The position numbers and the translations under genes were made by a program. The notes under the pieces were generated by a model. That model was not told the DNA's origin. It saw only the letters and a program-made list of their open reading frames with translations, and did no database searches. This document shows positions 34,553-45,902 of a stretch of DNA of 64,000 nt, piece by piece. The stretch comes from Phycomyces nitens. Lineage: Eukaryota; Mucoromycota; Mucoromycetes; Mucorales; Phycomycetaceae. Position 1 is the stretch's first letter; each line of letters begins with the position of its first letter. The stretch is taken from assembly GCA_022702545.1 (NCBI GenBank), contig JAHRBC010000003.1, positions 4,340,001 to 4,404,000 of the forward strand, given 5' to 3'.

Positions 34553-35968
34553 TTATTCTTCCCGAAGCTCCAACAAGAGTTTCTCAAATCGTTCCAACTC
34601 TTCTTTTTCATTTTGCTTTCTGGCTTCTCCGTTGGATCGTTTGTAGGTCACACAGACCTTCATTGGGTTTTCGGGCATATATCTTGGCCGATTGATGGCC
34701 TTTGCAGGCGCTGTGTCTGTTCCAAATTCAGCCTTCATCAAGAATTCTAATTCTTTTTCCATATGCTCTTTACGGGGCAGCTGTTTTGGCTCTGGTTTGG
34801 GAGGTGGAGGCTCTACAATAGGTTTTGATGGTTTTGAAAAATAGATTTCCTCGTTTTCTTCATCATCCGAGAATTCAAAATGGTGAGCAGGCTTTGTCTC
34901 GGGGCCAACGGAGTTTCCACTGGCACTCTTGAGACGTGAGACAAGGTTCATTTTTTGCTTTTTAGGACGGTTGGAATGTGTAGGTGGGGCAGTAAAGCGT
35001 GGGGGTGACTGGACAGGGTAAGTTGGTTGAATGTTGTGTTGAGGCTGAATCTGAGGCTGATTTTGATGCCGAGGCCGAGGCTGACGATGTTGAATGTAGG
35101 GTTGCTGGAGTTGGGTTGGGTTAATAGAAGAAAAATCAAGTTGAGGTGCAAAAGAAGTGTCCAGAAAAGGCATTGGCCATGTTTGCAAATGAAGCTGGTT
35201 TTCGTTGTTAAATAAAGGTGTACTTGTACTGGCAATGGGAATTGGTAGGTGCATAGGTGCAGATGTGTAGGGTGGAATATAATTAGGTTGGATGCCAAAC
35301 GACATATCGTGCGAGGTCGTCAGACGTAAAGTATGATGATTAGTATTAGTATTATTGATATTATGCTGATGCTGATGCTGATGATGCTGATGGTTATTGT
35401 AAGGTGCCATTGAATCGTAAAGTTGAGTTGGTCTTGCACAGGGCATATAAGTTACAGTGGGTGGCATTGGGACAGCTGTTTGAGATGGGTGTATTGTTTG
35501 GAATTGTAGGGATCGTGTAGGCTGATTGTTCTTTGGCAAAGTGTATGTCTCTGAGAGGGTAGCAATTGGTTTTGGCCTGACTCCAATAGGCTTTGGGCCT
35601 ATTGGCTTTACACCATTGGGTTTTGGACAAGAGAATGTTGGTTGAGCACGTTTTGCACTACTTGGCTTTGGCTTTGGCTTTGGTTTGCGTGGGCGTGGCT
35701 TTGATTGAACTGGTTGGGATTCTTCTGCAGCCCGAGTTCTTTCAGTAGCAACCATGAGTTCTACGGCCAAAGTGTCGTCGTCATCCTCAGGGAAATCAAA
35801 GATGTCCAGATCATCGTTGGGTTTAGGTTCGATCGTAGGCTCATTTATTGGTAGAACTGGATTGGATGGTGTGGGGAGAACGTTATCGAGATCACTACTA
35901 CTGGATGGACGTGCCTTACGCTTGTAGGTAATGGCGGGTTTCTTGTGCAATCCAAAGTGCGTGAACAT
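34553..35968 (-). CDS. Unrecognised low-complexity, probably disordered nuclear protein
   Basis: Single open frame of 471 aa from the ATG at 35968. The protein is rich in Pro, Gln, His, Asn, Thr and Lys. It has a Lys-Pro repeat (KPRPRKPKPKPKP), an iterated KPIGPKPIGVRPKPIA block, a His/Asn-rich stretch (NNHQHHQHQHQHNINNTNTN), two acidic patches (DLDIFDFPEDDDD and FEFSDDEENEE) and a charged C-terminal helix (NEKEELERFEKLLLELREE). The N-terminus (KKPAITYKRKARPSSSS, then LDIFDFPEDDD) weakly recalls the start of fungal WAPL cohesin-release factors, but no WAPL domain follows. The motif TYKR occurs near both ends. Basic/acidic alternation suggests a chromatin or nuclear role; this is a guess. Confidence 0.6.
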   Translation of the reverse strand: MFTHFGLHKKPAITYKRKARPSSSSDLDNVLPTPSNPVLPINEPTIEPKPNDDLDIFDFPEDDDDTLAVELMVATERTRAAEESQPVQSKPRPRKPKPKPKPSSAKRAQPTFSCPKPNGVKPIGPKPIGVRPKPIATLSETYTLPKNNQPTRSLQFQTIHPSQTAVPMPPTVTYMPCARPTQLYDSMAPYNNHQHHQHQHQHNINNTNTNHHTLRLTTSHDMSFGIQPNYIPPYTSAPMHLPIPIASTSTPLFNNENQLHLQTWPMPFLDTSFAPQLDFSSINPTQLQQPYIQHRQPRPRHQNQPQIQPQHNIQPTYPVQSPPRFTAPPTHSNRPKKQKMNLVSRLKSASGNSVGPETKPAHHFEFSDDEENEEIYFSKPSKPIVEPPPPKPEPKQLPRKEHMEKELEFLMKAEFGTDTAPAKAINRPRYMPENPMKVCVTYKRSNGEARKQNEKEELERFEKLLLELREE

Positions 35969-36390
35969 CAAGGCAAGGTAATCATATATTTATAAAAGAG
36001 AGCAAAGGACAAAAAACAAAAAATTGAATACGCGACCGCGTAACTCAGTTTCTTTTTTTTTTTACTTTTTTTTTACTTTAATTAAAAAAAACGCGAATGC
36101 ACGTGATTGATTACTGGATGGACACAAGTATGCAAATCCATAATGATTGGGATAGTATCCAGCGCACTCTGCTCGGAAAACATTGGTCACTAGAAAGCCA
36201 GTTGAGGGCAACAAAAGTAATCATATGTAAAGTCTCTATTTGTAATAGACAACATAACAATGGCTGAAAATATCAGGATCAACAAGCGTTAATAAAAGGT
36301 CTAGTACTCGAATCATTCACGTTTTTTTTTAAAATGTTTTTATTTTGAAATGTAAGGCGCCAAAAATCAAAGCTACTCAAGAGACACCTC
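35969..36390. promoter_or_regulatory. Upstream region of the unknown minus-strand gene
   Basis: AT-rich spacer with several A/T runs (36,053-36,090). Sequence gcACGTGatt near 36,100 forms an E-box-like CACGTG. No gene is visible. Confidence 0.35.
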
Positions 36391-37075
36391 TATTTCTTAT
36401 GTAGAATAAGCGTCATTATGGCACAAAGAGCCATCTTCTTGGAATAAAAACTGTCTGTTCGTATCCCTAGCGAGTTCTTCATACCATGGAAGAAAGTGCT
36501 CAGGGCAGTCAATCAGCATATTTGTCTTGGTCGATACTTTCGTAAGGTAGCCAAAAGGGAAAAGGCCCAACCCCCCTCCCCTCACCAGAAGCAGCCCCAG
36601 ATCATGACAGAACCCTTGCCAAACTTGCATGTATTGACAATGTTCTTATCGGCATACCTCTCACCATTCTTTCTAATGACTCTGATACTGGCATCATTGC
36701 CAACAATAAGAAATCTAGACTAATTTGACCATACAACCGATTTCCACTGTCCAACTGTCCAATTAACCCTTGTCCTGGCACAATTTCAACCGATCTTCTT
36801 TGTGTCTATCGGTCAGACCAGACCCATGTGCTGGTACATGGGATCCAAGGACAAGAGGCATGTTCTTACGAAATGTGATTAATGACATGAATATTCCTAC
36901 ATGAATTAATCTCTGATGCTAAACTGCAATCGAGACAATTGTCTGCAGAAAGTATCCCTAGCAACTTGAGTCTGCCTTGTGGCCTCTGGACTTTCTTGAA
37001 CGCGACGAGGACATGAATGGCAATGGATCTGGTGCAATAGACACTCTTAAATTTCAATCAGAATCACCCTTGAGA
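36391..37075 (-). mobile_element. Second Tc1/mariner remnant, 3'-truncated
   Basis: On the minus strand, pieces of a DDE transposase can be read: SVVWSN-stop-SRF (a WSDESRF-like motif) near 36,730, then FLIVGNDASIRVIRKNGERY, FGKGSVMIWGCFW near 36,590, HFLPWYEELARD near 36,480 and FLFQEDGSLCHNDAYS near 36,410. The frame then ends, so the third catalytic motif and C-terminus are missing. Stops and shifts break the rest. The residues differ from the copy at 1.6-3.1 kb, so it is a different subfamily. Confidence 0.75.
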
Positions 37076-37334
37076 TTATACGTCACCTTTGAATGACGCA
37101 ACAATAAACCCAGGCGGCCACCCAAATGGACTAGTAAATACGGATTTCCAAACAAACCAAGGTGGCAGTGGCAATAAAAAAAAAAGCCTGTCCTTGCACT
37201 TTTCGAGCCGACCGTTGTAAGAAAGAAGAAACAAGACAAAAAGTTTTTTTTTGTGGGTCGTCTTCCTACCACACTACCTTTTTTTTTTCTTTACTGCAGC
37301 AACCTCCCTACTCTATCATTATTATCTATTGACC
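37076..37334. promoter_or_regulatory. NDUFV1 promoter region
   Basis: Short spacer ending in CT-rich sequence and a T-run (37,280-37,288) just before the NDUFV1 ATG. Confidence 0.35.
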
Positions 37335-39093
37335 ATGTTGAGATCGCTCACTTCACAAGGTAAACAAGAATATCTAAAGGCATAATAAATAATCTTGATA
37401 CCTCATTAAGCATCAAGACACACGTTTCAATAATGACAATTAACCAATTAATAATAAATTTTTATATATTTTTTGACATCAACTTGTATTTATAATTGTA
37501 CACAAATATTTAATTTCAATACGCCAAACACCAACCAGTCAGCCTTGCTCGCTCAGTTCGCCTCGCTCCTAACCTGGCCACTGCTGCCCGCTCATTTGCA
37601 ACCGCAACCGACCCTAATGCCAACCCAATCAACGGCAAAACCACCTACGGAAACTTGTCTGACCAAGACCGCATTTTCACCAACCTGTACTTGAAGCACG
37701 ACTATGGTCTCAAGGGCGCCCTGAAGCGCGGTGACTGGTACAAGACCAAGGAATTGGTACTCAAGGGTACTGATTGGATTATCAAGGAGATGAAGGAGTC
37801 TGGTCTCCGTGGTCGTGGTGGTGCTGGTTTCCCCACTGGTCTCAAGTGGAGTTTCATGAACAAGCCTCTTGATGGACGGTATGTATTTCAATAAACCCAA
37901 TAGCACCGGATCCTCAACGTTTCCCCTAGTCCCCGTTACTTGGTTATCAATGCAGATGAGGGTGAGCCCGGTACCTGCAAGGATCGTGAAATTTTGCGTG
38001 GTGATCCCCACAAGCTCATCGAGGGTTGTCTTATCGCTGGTTCTGCCATGAAGGCCAACGCTGGTAAAAACAACATAGTCCAATGTCCTACTAGTTCTGT
38101 TACTTATATTTAAACAGCTTACATTTACATCCGTGGTGAGTTTTACCAGGAGGCTTCTCACCTCCAGGAAGCTATCAACCAGGCTTATGCTGCTGGCTTG
38201 ATTGGCAAGAATGCATGTGGTACTGGTTACGACTTTGATGTATTCATTCATCGTGGTGCTGGTGCCTACGTGTGTGGTGAAGAGACTTCTTTGATCGAGT
38301 CTATCGAGGGTAAGCAGGGTAAGCCTAGAATGAAGCCCCCATTCCCCGCTGATGTCGGTCTGTTTGGCTGCCCCACTACTGTCACCAACGTCGAAACCGT
38401 TGCTGTTGCACCCACCATTCTCCGTCGTGGTGGTTCCTGGTTCGCTGGCTTTGGTCGTGCTCGTAACAGCGGCACCAAGCTCTTCTGTATCTCTGGCCAT
38501 GTCAACAACCCTTGCACAGTCGAGGAAGAGATGTCTATTCCCCTCAAGGAGCTCATTGACAAGCACTGTGGTGGTGTTCGTGGTGGATGGGACAACTTGC
38601 TCGGTATTATTCCCGGTGGTTGCTCTGTTCCCGTTATTCCCAAGGACATTTGCGAGGATGTATTGTAAGTTTCAAAACTTATTGCCTTGCCGTATTGACC
38701 GTTTTGCTTAGGATGGACTTTGATGCCCTTCGTGATGTGAACTCTGGTCTCGGTACTGCTGCTGTCATTGTCATGGACAAGTCGACCGATATCGTCAGAG
38801 CCATCTCTCGTTTCGCAAAGTTCTACCGCCACGAGTCCTGTGGCCAGTGCACTCCCTGCAGAGAAGGTACCAAGTGGCTCGAGTCCATGATGGATCGTTT
38901 CGAGGTTGGCCGTGGCCAGGCTGAGGAAATCGATCAGATCTGGGAGCTCACCAAGCAGATCGAAGGCCACACCATTTGTGCCCTTGGTGATGCTGCCGCA
39001 TGGCCCGTCCAGGGTCTCATTCGCCACTTCCGTCCCGAATTAGAGTCTCGTATGGCAGATTTCCAAAAGTCGATCCAGGCCAACTCTGCTTAA
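37335..39093 (+). CDS. NDUFV1: NADH:ubiquinone oxidoreductase 51-kDa flavoprotein 1 (complex I)
   Basis: NADH-oxidising subunit of mitochondrial complex I, holding FMN and the 4Fe-4S cluster N3. Five exons: 37335-37359, 37539-37878, 37930-38063, 38118-38664, 38712-39093, giving 475 aa (human 464). The N-terminal about 35 residues ([28 protein letters not shown]) form a mitochondrial presequence. NADH/FMN-binding glycine motif [16 protein letters not shown] lies near residue 97. The family signatures [15 protein letters not shown] and [13 protein letters not shown] are intact. The cluster ligands are in [13 protein letters not shown] (about residue 390) plus the Cys of [13 protein letters not shown]. 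Codon use is strongly C-ending, as for a highly expressed gene. All introns are GT-AG. Confidence 0.97.
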
Positions 39094-39327
39094 ACTCTTT
39101 CCTTTTTTTTTCTTTTGATTTCAAAAAATAAATAAATTACGTCAAAGAAATATATATTCACATTCTAACCATGCAGTCTGCTTACCTTACGGATCCATAC
39201 TTGTTTTTGCAACAATATTTTGAAACAAATTGCAATCGTTTTCATATTAAAATATATATAAAAAAAAGTTCAGTGCCATGAAAATTAGACCAACAGTCAC
39301 ATACTTCTTTCTCTACTTACTATTGCG

Positions 39328-41482
39328 ATGGGAAGACGCAAAGCATATATGGATGATGGCGATTCATCAGACGAAGAAGGCGGACGGATCCAATTTGACA
39401 TAACCGAAGATGATTTGGAGCAGGAACGCCAAGGGTTTTCGGGTGCACGAAAGCGCAAAATGTTTGATGATTCTAGTGACGATGAGCAAACACCAAAAGG
39501 AGGATTAGGTTCAGGAGGATGGAAAACAGGTGGACAGACCCTATTCGAACCAGCAAAGTCTTCTACACCAGAAACCCCAAAAGAAGTACCTCCAAAACGA
39601 AAGAATGCCTTTGCGTCGGCGTCCTCGTCCAAGCCAGAACCAGGATTTGCTGGATTCAGCAAACATACAAAGGGTTTTGGACAAAAAATGTTGGAAAAGA
39701 TGGGTTGGGCAGCCGGAAAGGGTCTTGGAGCAGACGGTGCAGGTATCGTTAATCCCGTAGAAACAAAGTTACGTCCAAAGGGTATGGGTATGGGCTTCAA
39801 AGGCTTTGACGAACGTACGGCCCAGGCAAAGGCAGAGGCCAAGAATCGACCTGCAGCTCGTGATGGTTCAGATCAAGACGAGGAAGACAGTGATGATAGT
39901 GATCGTGGAAAGAATTCTGGAAAGGCCATTAAGCGAGAGGCATGGAAGACAGGCACAAAAAAGACAAGGAAGCAAAAGGTGGTTTACAAGACCGCGAACG
40001 ATATATTGTCAGAGATCATAGACTCTCCAGCTGCCCAACAGAAAGTCATTGATATGACAGGACCAACAATTCGAGAAGTATCCTTGGCTGATATCCGTTC
40101 CTCAGATTCTCCAACGTTTATGGAAACCACAACACGGCTTCCTGAACTTCGCCACAATATCCGTCTACTGGTAGATCTTTCAAGAGGTGATTTGGAGAAC
40201 TTGTCAAAAGAGAAGCAGGCCAATGGACTACGCTTAAAGGAGCTAGAGACGGAACTTGTCAACATTCAGCAGAGCATGGAGAGTGATAGGATCCAGAAAC
40301 AAAATATTGAAGAGATTAAGAATATTGGAGTCCAACTGGAACGGATATCAAGGGACAGTATGGCAACAGGTGCCTATGCCAATGGAAACATCACCTCACT
40401 TTTTGGTGAATATTTTGAACTTTTGGAAACAAAATATATGGATCAGGTCAAATCGCTTGGATTGGACAGTATGGTTGTGGCAGTCTGGGCACCCATAATA
40501 AAATACAAATGCGTCCATTGGGATGTTTTGGACGAACCAACCTGGGGAGTAGACGATGTAAAAAGATGGAAAAGACTACTAAGGAGCAATGATGACCGAG
40601 ACGAGTTTGGGTACTTGATAGCTTCAAAGGGCGTCAATCTAGCCACACCATACGAGACAATGATGAATACAATCTGGCTCAGCAAGGTGCGAAGTGCGAT
40701 CAAGTAAGTGTCTAATGGTTTGAAAGAATGGCTCAGAGTATATGGAATATTGATATTTGTACAGTAACCGATGGGATGTCAGACAACCAGAGCCACTTAT
40801 CGTTCTACTAGAAGCCTGGAAGCCCTTGTTACCCCGGTTCATTTTTGAGAACATTATCAACCAGCTTTTGCTCCCAAAGATCACCGCTGCTGTTTCCAAC
40901 TGGGATCCACGAAACGACCCTGAAATGATCCATGCTTGGATCCATCCCTGGCTACCGATCCTTGAGCCCTGGAGACTAGCAGAAATATTCACCAACATTC
41001 GTCAAAAACTCTCGGTTGTCTTGCGACAATGGCATCCCTCTGATGAATCGGCACTTCATATCATTGTTCCCTGGAAGCAAGTCTGGACAGCTTCCCAGAT
41101 GGAGGCATTCTTGACCAAGTCCGTCCTACCCAAACTCACTCAGGTGCTTCGTAATGAGTTTGTAGTTGATCCACAAGATCAGAAAATTGAGCCCTTGGTG
41201 TGGTGTCTGGCGTGGAAGGATATGTTTTCAAGTACAATAATCGGGCAGCTCTTGGAAAACGAATTCTTCCCGGCGTGGCTAAATATGTTGTACAAGTGGC
41301 TCACATTGCCTCGAGACGATGTCAATTACGACGAGGTTGGAGAGTGGTACTTGTGGTGGAAGGCTGTATTTGAAGAATTCGGTCTCTGTTCACACAAGAC
41401 AGTTAGCCAGTGCTTTAGAAAAGGACTGGACATGATGTTTATGGCCGGCAATGGTCAACCAGTCCTTCCTCCTTCTTTTTAA
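39328..41482 (+). CDS. TFIP11: TFIP11/Ntr1-type G-patch spliceosome-disassembly factor
   Basis: Two exons, 39328-40703 and 40765-41482, giving 697 aa (human TFIP11 is 837). The N-terminus has acidic Ser patches (DDGDSSDEEGGRIQFDITED). A G-patch at about residues 113-158 reads KGFGQKMLEKMGWAAGKGLG. The rest is the GCFC/TFIP11 helical domain, with NRWDVRQPEPLIVLLEAWKP, HPWLPILEPWRLAEIF and VLRQWHPSDESALHIIVPWK. The protein activates the DEAH helicase Prp43/DHX15 to release the excised intron lariat. The C-terminus is shorter than in human and ends VLPPSF. It is tail-to-tail with the two-TM protein gene (192 bp apart). Confidence 0.93.
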
Positions 41483-41674
41483 TACTAGGAATATCTCATC
41501 AATACACACATCTATAATTCACACATGTATATATTAAAAGAAAGAGATTGAATATTATATTTTTGTTTATTATGCAAAGTAGAGTAATAGTGGCAATGGA
41601 TGATATCACGTATACGTATGTAATGGTTTTTGGGGAGGGGTTGCTGTGTTTATCAAGATGAGGGTAAAAGTGCC

Positions 41675-43669
41675 TTAGTCCTGGTTCTTTTGATTAAGAG
41701 ATAATGGGGTTTGTGTTCTTACGGGTGCAATACCAGAAGCTGTCCATTCAGCAATCTCTTCAGAGTTATCGGTTGGTCTGTGGAACGCCCGCAGCTCGGG
41801 TCCTGGTATACTGCCACGACCAGTTTTTTGTGTCTTACCAAAAAAGCCAGTTGAGCCTCGGTTTTTGGGATCATTGCTTGTACTTCGACTCTTTTGCCTG
41901 ATCTGGTCCAAGTATTCGGTATTCAAAAAGTACTCGCGCAAAATCATCTCCAGTTCCTCGACACGATAATCAAGCTCTTGGGCTCTCTTTTCCCAGTACT
42001 CACTCAATTCCTGAAACTTATTGTCGCCTATCGGGATTACCACGCTGTCCTTCATACTAAATGCACCAATGTCCCTCTCATAGGATTCAGACAGAGGTCG
42101 ATCCAGTAAGAAATGTTCAGAATCATTATCATTGTTTGAGGTGTTGTGGTCGACATTCTCAATGTGTTTAGAAGAGCTCTTGAGCTCAATGTCTCGGAGA
42201 GATTGGGCGTCTGAGCTAGCCAAATCTTTAAAGAGGTGCTTTCGTAGGAACCAAGGCAGGCGTGATTTCATATTCTTATTGTCATCATTGGTTTCATACA
42301 AGTCCTGGTCATCGGGGTGTGATTTACGACGAATGTGTTCCTTTCCGCGGCTCATCATGACAGGGATGTGATGGACAAGACCCCAAGGAGTAAGGCGAGT
42401 CATGCCAAAAAACAGAATATAGATTGTGGTGAGTACACCATAAGCGCCACCAGCAAGCGCAATCCCAGCCAAAGCAGTGTGTTGCCTCTGCTCTGTCTAA
42501 GAATAGTAGAATCCCGAGTTAATCGAGAACAAATAGATTCTCAGTTTTGATACCCACCCTGACTTCCATTGAGGCATGAGATGGCTGGACCGTAAAAAAG
42601 CCTTGGTAGGTCTAATAAGAAATGGGCAATATAAGCTTACGGCTATTTCCAAAATAAAAATAAAAATAAAATAAATTTTGATAATTGGGCTTAGGGACAC
42701 CCTTTACATTATTTGCAATAAATGGGTTCGCATGCAGAGGCCAAGTATTCTGGTTTGTCGCTAGTGTAATGATATCTTTGTACTTTGGATCCTATTACAC
42801 AACATGAGTTTGATTCCACTATTGTTGTGGCTTACAAATCCAACGAGAGAAGCGGGGTCGTTTGGCATGATGGCTCGGTATTTGCTAGGAGCAAAAAAAA
42901 GGGCGCTTGTGGCGTTTATATAGGAAGTTGCCCTATAGGCACCCAGGACCATGTCGTTGAATGGTTGGATCTAATGGTTGGAATATATCAGCAAAACTAG
43001 TTGATGATAACATGTTATGTACCTGTTGTGGAATAAGTTTTGATTGATCAACCGTCCATCGATTAAACGAAGGTGAATACAGTTGAATACTCAATGCTGG
43101 GACTGATAGTGAGGCAGCCGTGGCATTCACGACATTGTCCACTCGCCAGTAGATATCGATGCGTCTTATAAGGTCATTGGTTGGGTTTGGATCATTGATC
43201 ACGTAATTCAAGGTACCATTGGCTTCAAAGAGGTTGCAGAATGAGGAGCCCATTAATTGGGTTGAGCCTATTCTGATCTTGTCATAGCAATTGTCTAGGG
43301 GTTTTACGCTCCAATCTGCATGGGTAATATCACAGCGCACGATTCTCACAGTAGTGTTCTGTGCACAAATCTCAATGTCAGGAGCAGGGTATGAATTTGG
43401 CAGGGTTTCTGTCGAGATTCTGAGAAGTGGAATGTCCATGGCGATCTGCAATCAAGATGTTAATCAGAAGAAGGAATGGGAATGAGATTACCTGTCTAAT
43501 GAGATACCCAAGGTAGACCAAGAAAACAATGGCCATGATAATAGACGTTGATCCTCGACTGAATACCAGTATGCGTGGTTCGAGAGGCTATTGTGGCAGG
43601 TTTATATTTAAGTGTCAATTTGAGGAACAGGGCTTACCCTACGATAACAAGCTTCTCGTATGAAATGCA
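41675..43669 (-). CDS. Unrecognised membrane protein with two predicted TM segments
   Basis: Seven exons on the minus strand: 43669-43637, 43587-43492, 43445-43023, 42970-42836, 42791-42708, 42611-42558, 42496-41675, giving 548 aa, all GT-AG and in frame. TM1 is near residues 25-42 (IIMAIVFLVYLGYLI). A luminal/extracellular region of about 230 residues follows, with several Cys and N-glycosylation sequons (NTT, NGT, NAT). TM2 is near residues 280-310 (LAGIALAGGAYGVLTTIYIL). After TM2 come FFGMTRLTPWGLVHHIP and a long charged tail with a probable coiled coil (EYWEKRAQELDYRVEELEMI). I do not recognise the family; the layout suggests a fungal surface or endomembrane protein with a cytosolic signalling or docking tail. 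Confidence 0.7.
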
Positions 43670-45880
43670 TGGTATTGTGAGGAAAAGAGTATAGAATGGA
43701 AAGAAAGAGGGTTTTTTTTTAATTAAAAAAAAAGATGAATCAGAAATAGACGTACATAATTCAAAACTACTAATAAGTTCAGTCAAACTTCTGTGCTACA
43801 CATCTAGACGTTTGTGTGAACGTTAAATATGATGGTTTTAAACATAGTACTGGTCCTACAATGATTCGAAAGGCGCACTAGCCATTGTATCAAAAATTAT
43901 AGATATATAAAGATTTGATCTTTTGTTTGATAATATTGCCGGTATCCCCTGGGCTTAGGCCTGGGCAGATAAACACAGCTATACCAAAATATAACTGAAT
44001 ATTATTTGATCAAAAGGAAACTAGATCCTAACAGCCTCAAATACGGTCAGATCGATCAATATAAATCTAGACATAACTGACCTACCGCTCAATCCAAAAA
44101 AACCAAATTGTCCTTGGGCATATTTATAGTAAGCTACCACTTTGAAGGCCATGGAAATAGATTCATATTGACATTGGGCTCATTAACCAAATTATATATA
44201 TATATAAAGATAACCAGAATATCTGGGCATTTGTATTTACAAGCTGCAATCAATTGCTTTCTGCTATTCGAGGCTCAATTCTATCCCATGAATAGTCCAA
44301 TGATTTTTCATGTTATTCGGTTTGGATTTCAATATCTATTGTATACTCTTTAATAAATACCATGTTCCAGACAGATTATGTAGGCCTTTGTGCCAATTTC
44401 TACATTGTCTTTCTGTAAATACTGCATAAGCAAGCCATGTGAAATATTGCTCCTTTTGGTTATCCAAAGAAAGAAAAATAATCGGCCAATATTTACACAA
44501 GGCTGCTCCTCAGCAACCAGCCACTTGCCAAGAACTGTCCTATATATATATATATATACTTGTAAAGAGGACAAATATAATCAGCTACAAAAGGTATTTT
44601 ATTAAAAGGAATACATATTTGGAAATCTGAATTTATAGTTTACCTCAATAAATACATGAATATATATTAATTATTATTTTTATTACATACTTTTATATTA
44701 GGCTGGTACAATTCATAAGAGCCTTTGGATTAACGTGAAATGATATGCTTGTAACGTCGTTCAACTGTTTACGCAGCTTGTGCATCTGTCCAAGCGAATA
44801 AGATCTCAATTTTTAGTTTATTAGTCCTGGTTTTAGCAAATTAGAGTTGTATACTTCTTTAAGCCAATTAAATCCCTGGATATCATAGCCCTAGACCCTT
44901 TTAGCTATTTCTAAAATAGAATTCTCAACACTGCTTTATGATACTATATTTTATCATATTCGTTAGCTTGTATATAAAATAAAGACTAGTTATTAGAATT
45001 ATCACTCTCAACTCGTATTCTATAGATATTTATTTTAGAAATATAAAGAGCTTCTAGGTACTGAATGCAGATATAAATATGTAGATTGACGATTGTGTTT
45101 AAAGGTTTAATGCAGTAGCCTTGTGACTACTAAACCAGCAGAGTGGATCATAAATTGCATCCTCAAGACCTGGATTGGCTTATATTAAATAAAGTCTTGA
45201 GTTTGTCAAACATATAGATTATTGAAAACATTTGGTCATTTTAATGTCAATTTCAAGGCACCAAGAGTGGTGTAAAAGATCCTAGACTCAATAGGATCAT
45301 GACATTATTACAAGATTTGGAAATACCTTGAAACGATTCACGTACTTTTCTGTTGCTAAAATGGCAGCTGGATCCGTAGAATATACAAAAGCACATGGGC
45401 AGAGTACATTTTAAGCTTAGTAAAGCACTAGGGTGATGATAAAAGCTTAAACTATAATCAATTTTTCTTTTTGCAAATATCATTAGAGGACACCTCATTT
45501 TATCCAGATCATACCAACTCTTTAACCGAGAATTGGTCACCTAGATATAAAAACAATTGAATCCTCGGGCGATATTCTTTGAAGTATTACATTGACAAAG
45601 AACTTGAAACACACAAAGACCACAGAGAGTATATCCATAGCTATAACAATAAACTTTTAGATATCCGAGAAAGGGTTATTTCTGACAGTTGGTAAATTAG
45701 GATAGCTGTCAATGACACCCCAGTTAAATAAATAGAAAATATATACAAAATGAATACCCAGTACTCTATAACTAAATTTATTTCTCTTTTGATCAATGGG
45801 GATTGTTCAAAGACTGTGTGCTTGCAAGAATAAAATAATATACAATAAGAAAAGGCTTCAAAAAAAAAAAACTAAAGAAT
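43670..45880. other. Gene-poor AT-rich region, nothing recognised
   Basis: 2.2 kb without a supportable gene. The only longer frames (44350-44574 minus, 45253-45540 minus) lack domains and splice partners. There are short TA runs (44,190-44,210; 44,539-44,560). It marks the start of the repeat-rich, gene-poor block that runs to 61.5 kb. Confidence 0.55.
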
Positions 45881-45902
45881 TTATTGAGACCAATATTTGT
45901 CA

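Noticed and set aside
37592..38566. 324-codon antisense frame over NDUFV1
   Set aside because: Caused by strong C-ending codon bias of NDUFV1 on the other strand; the protein has no recognised features.
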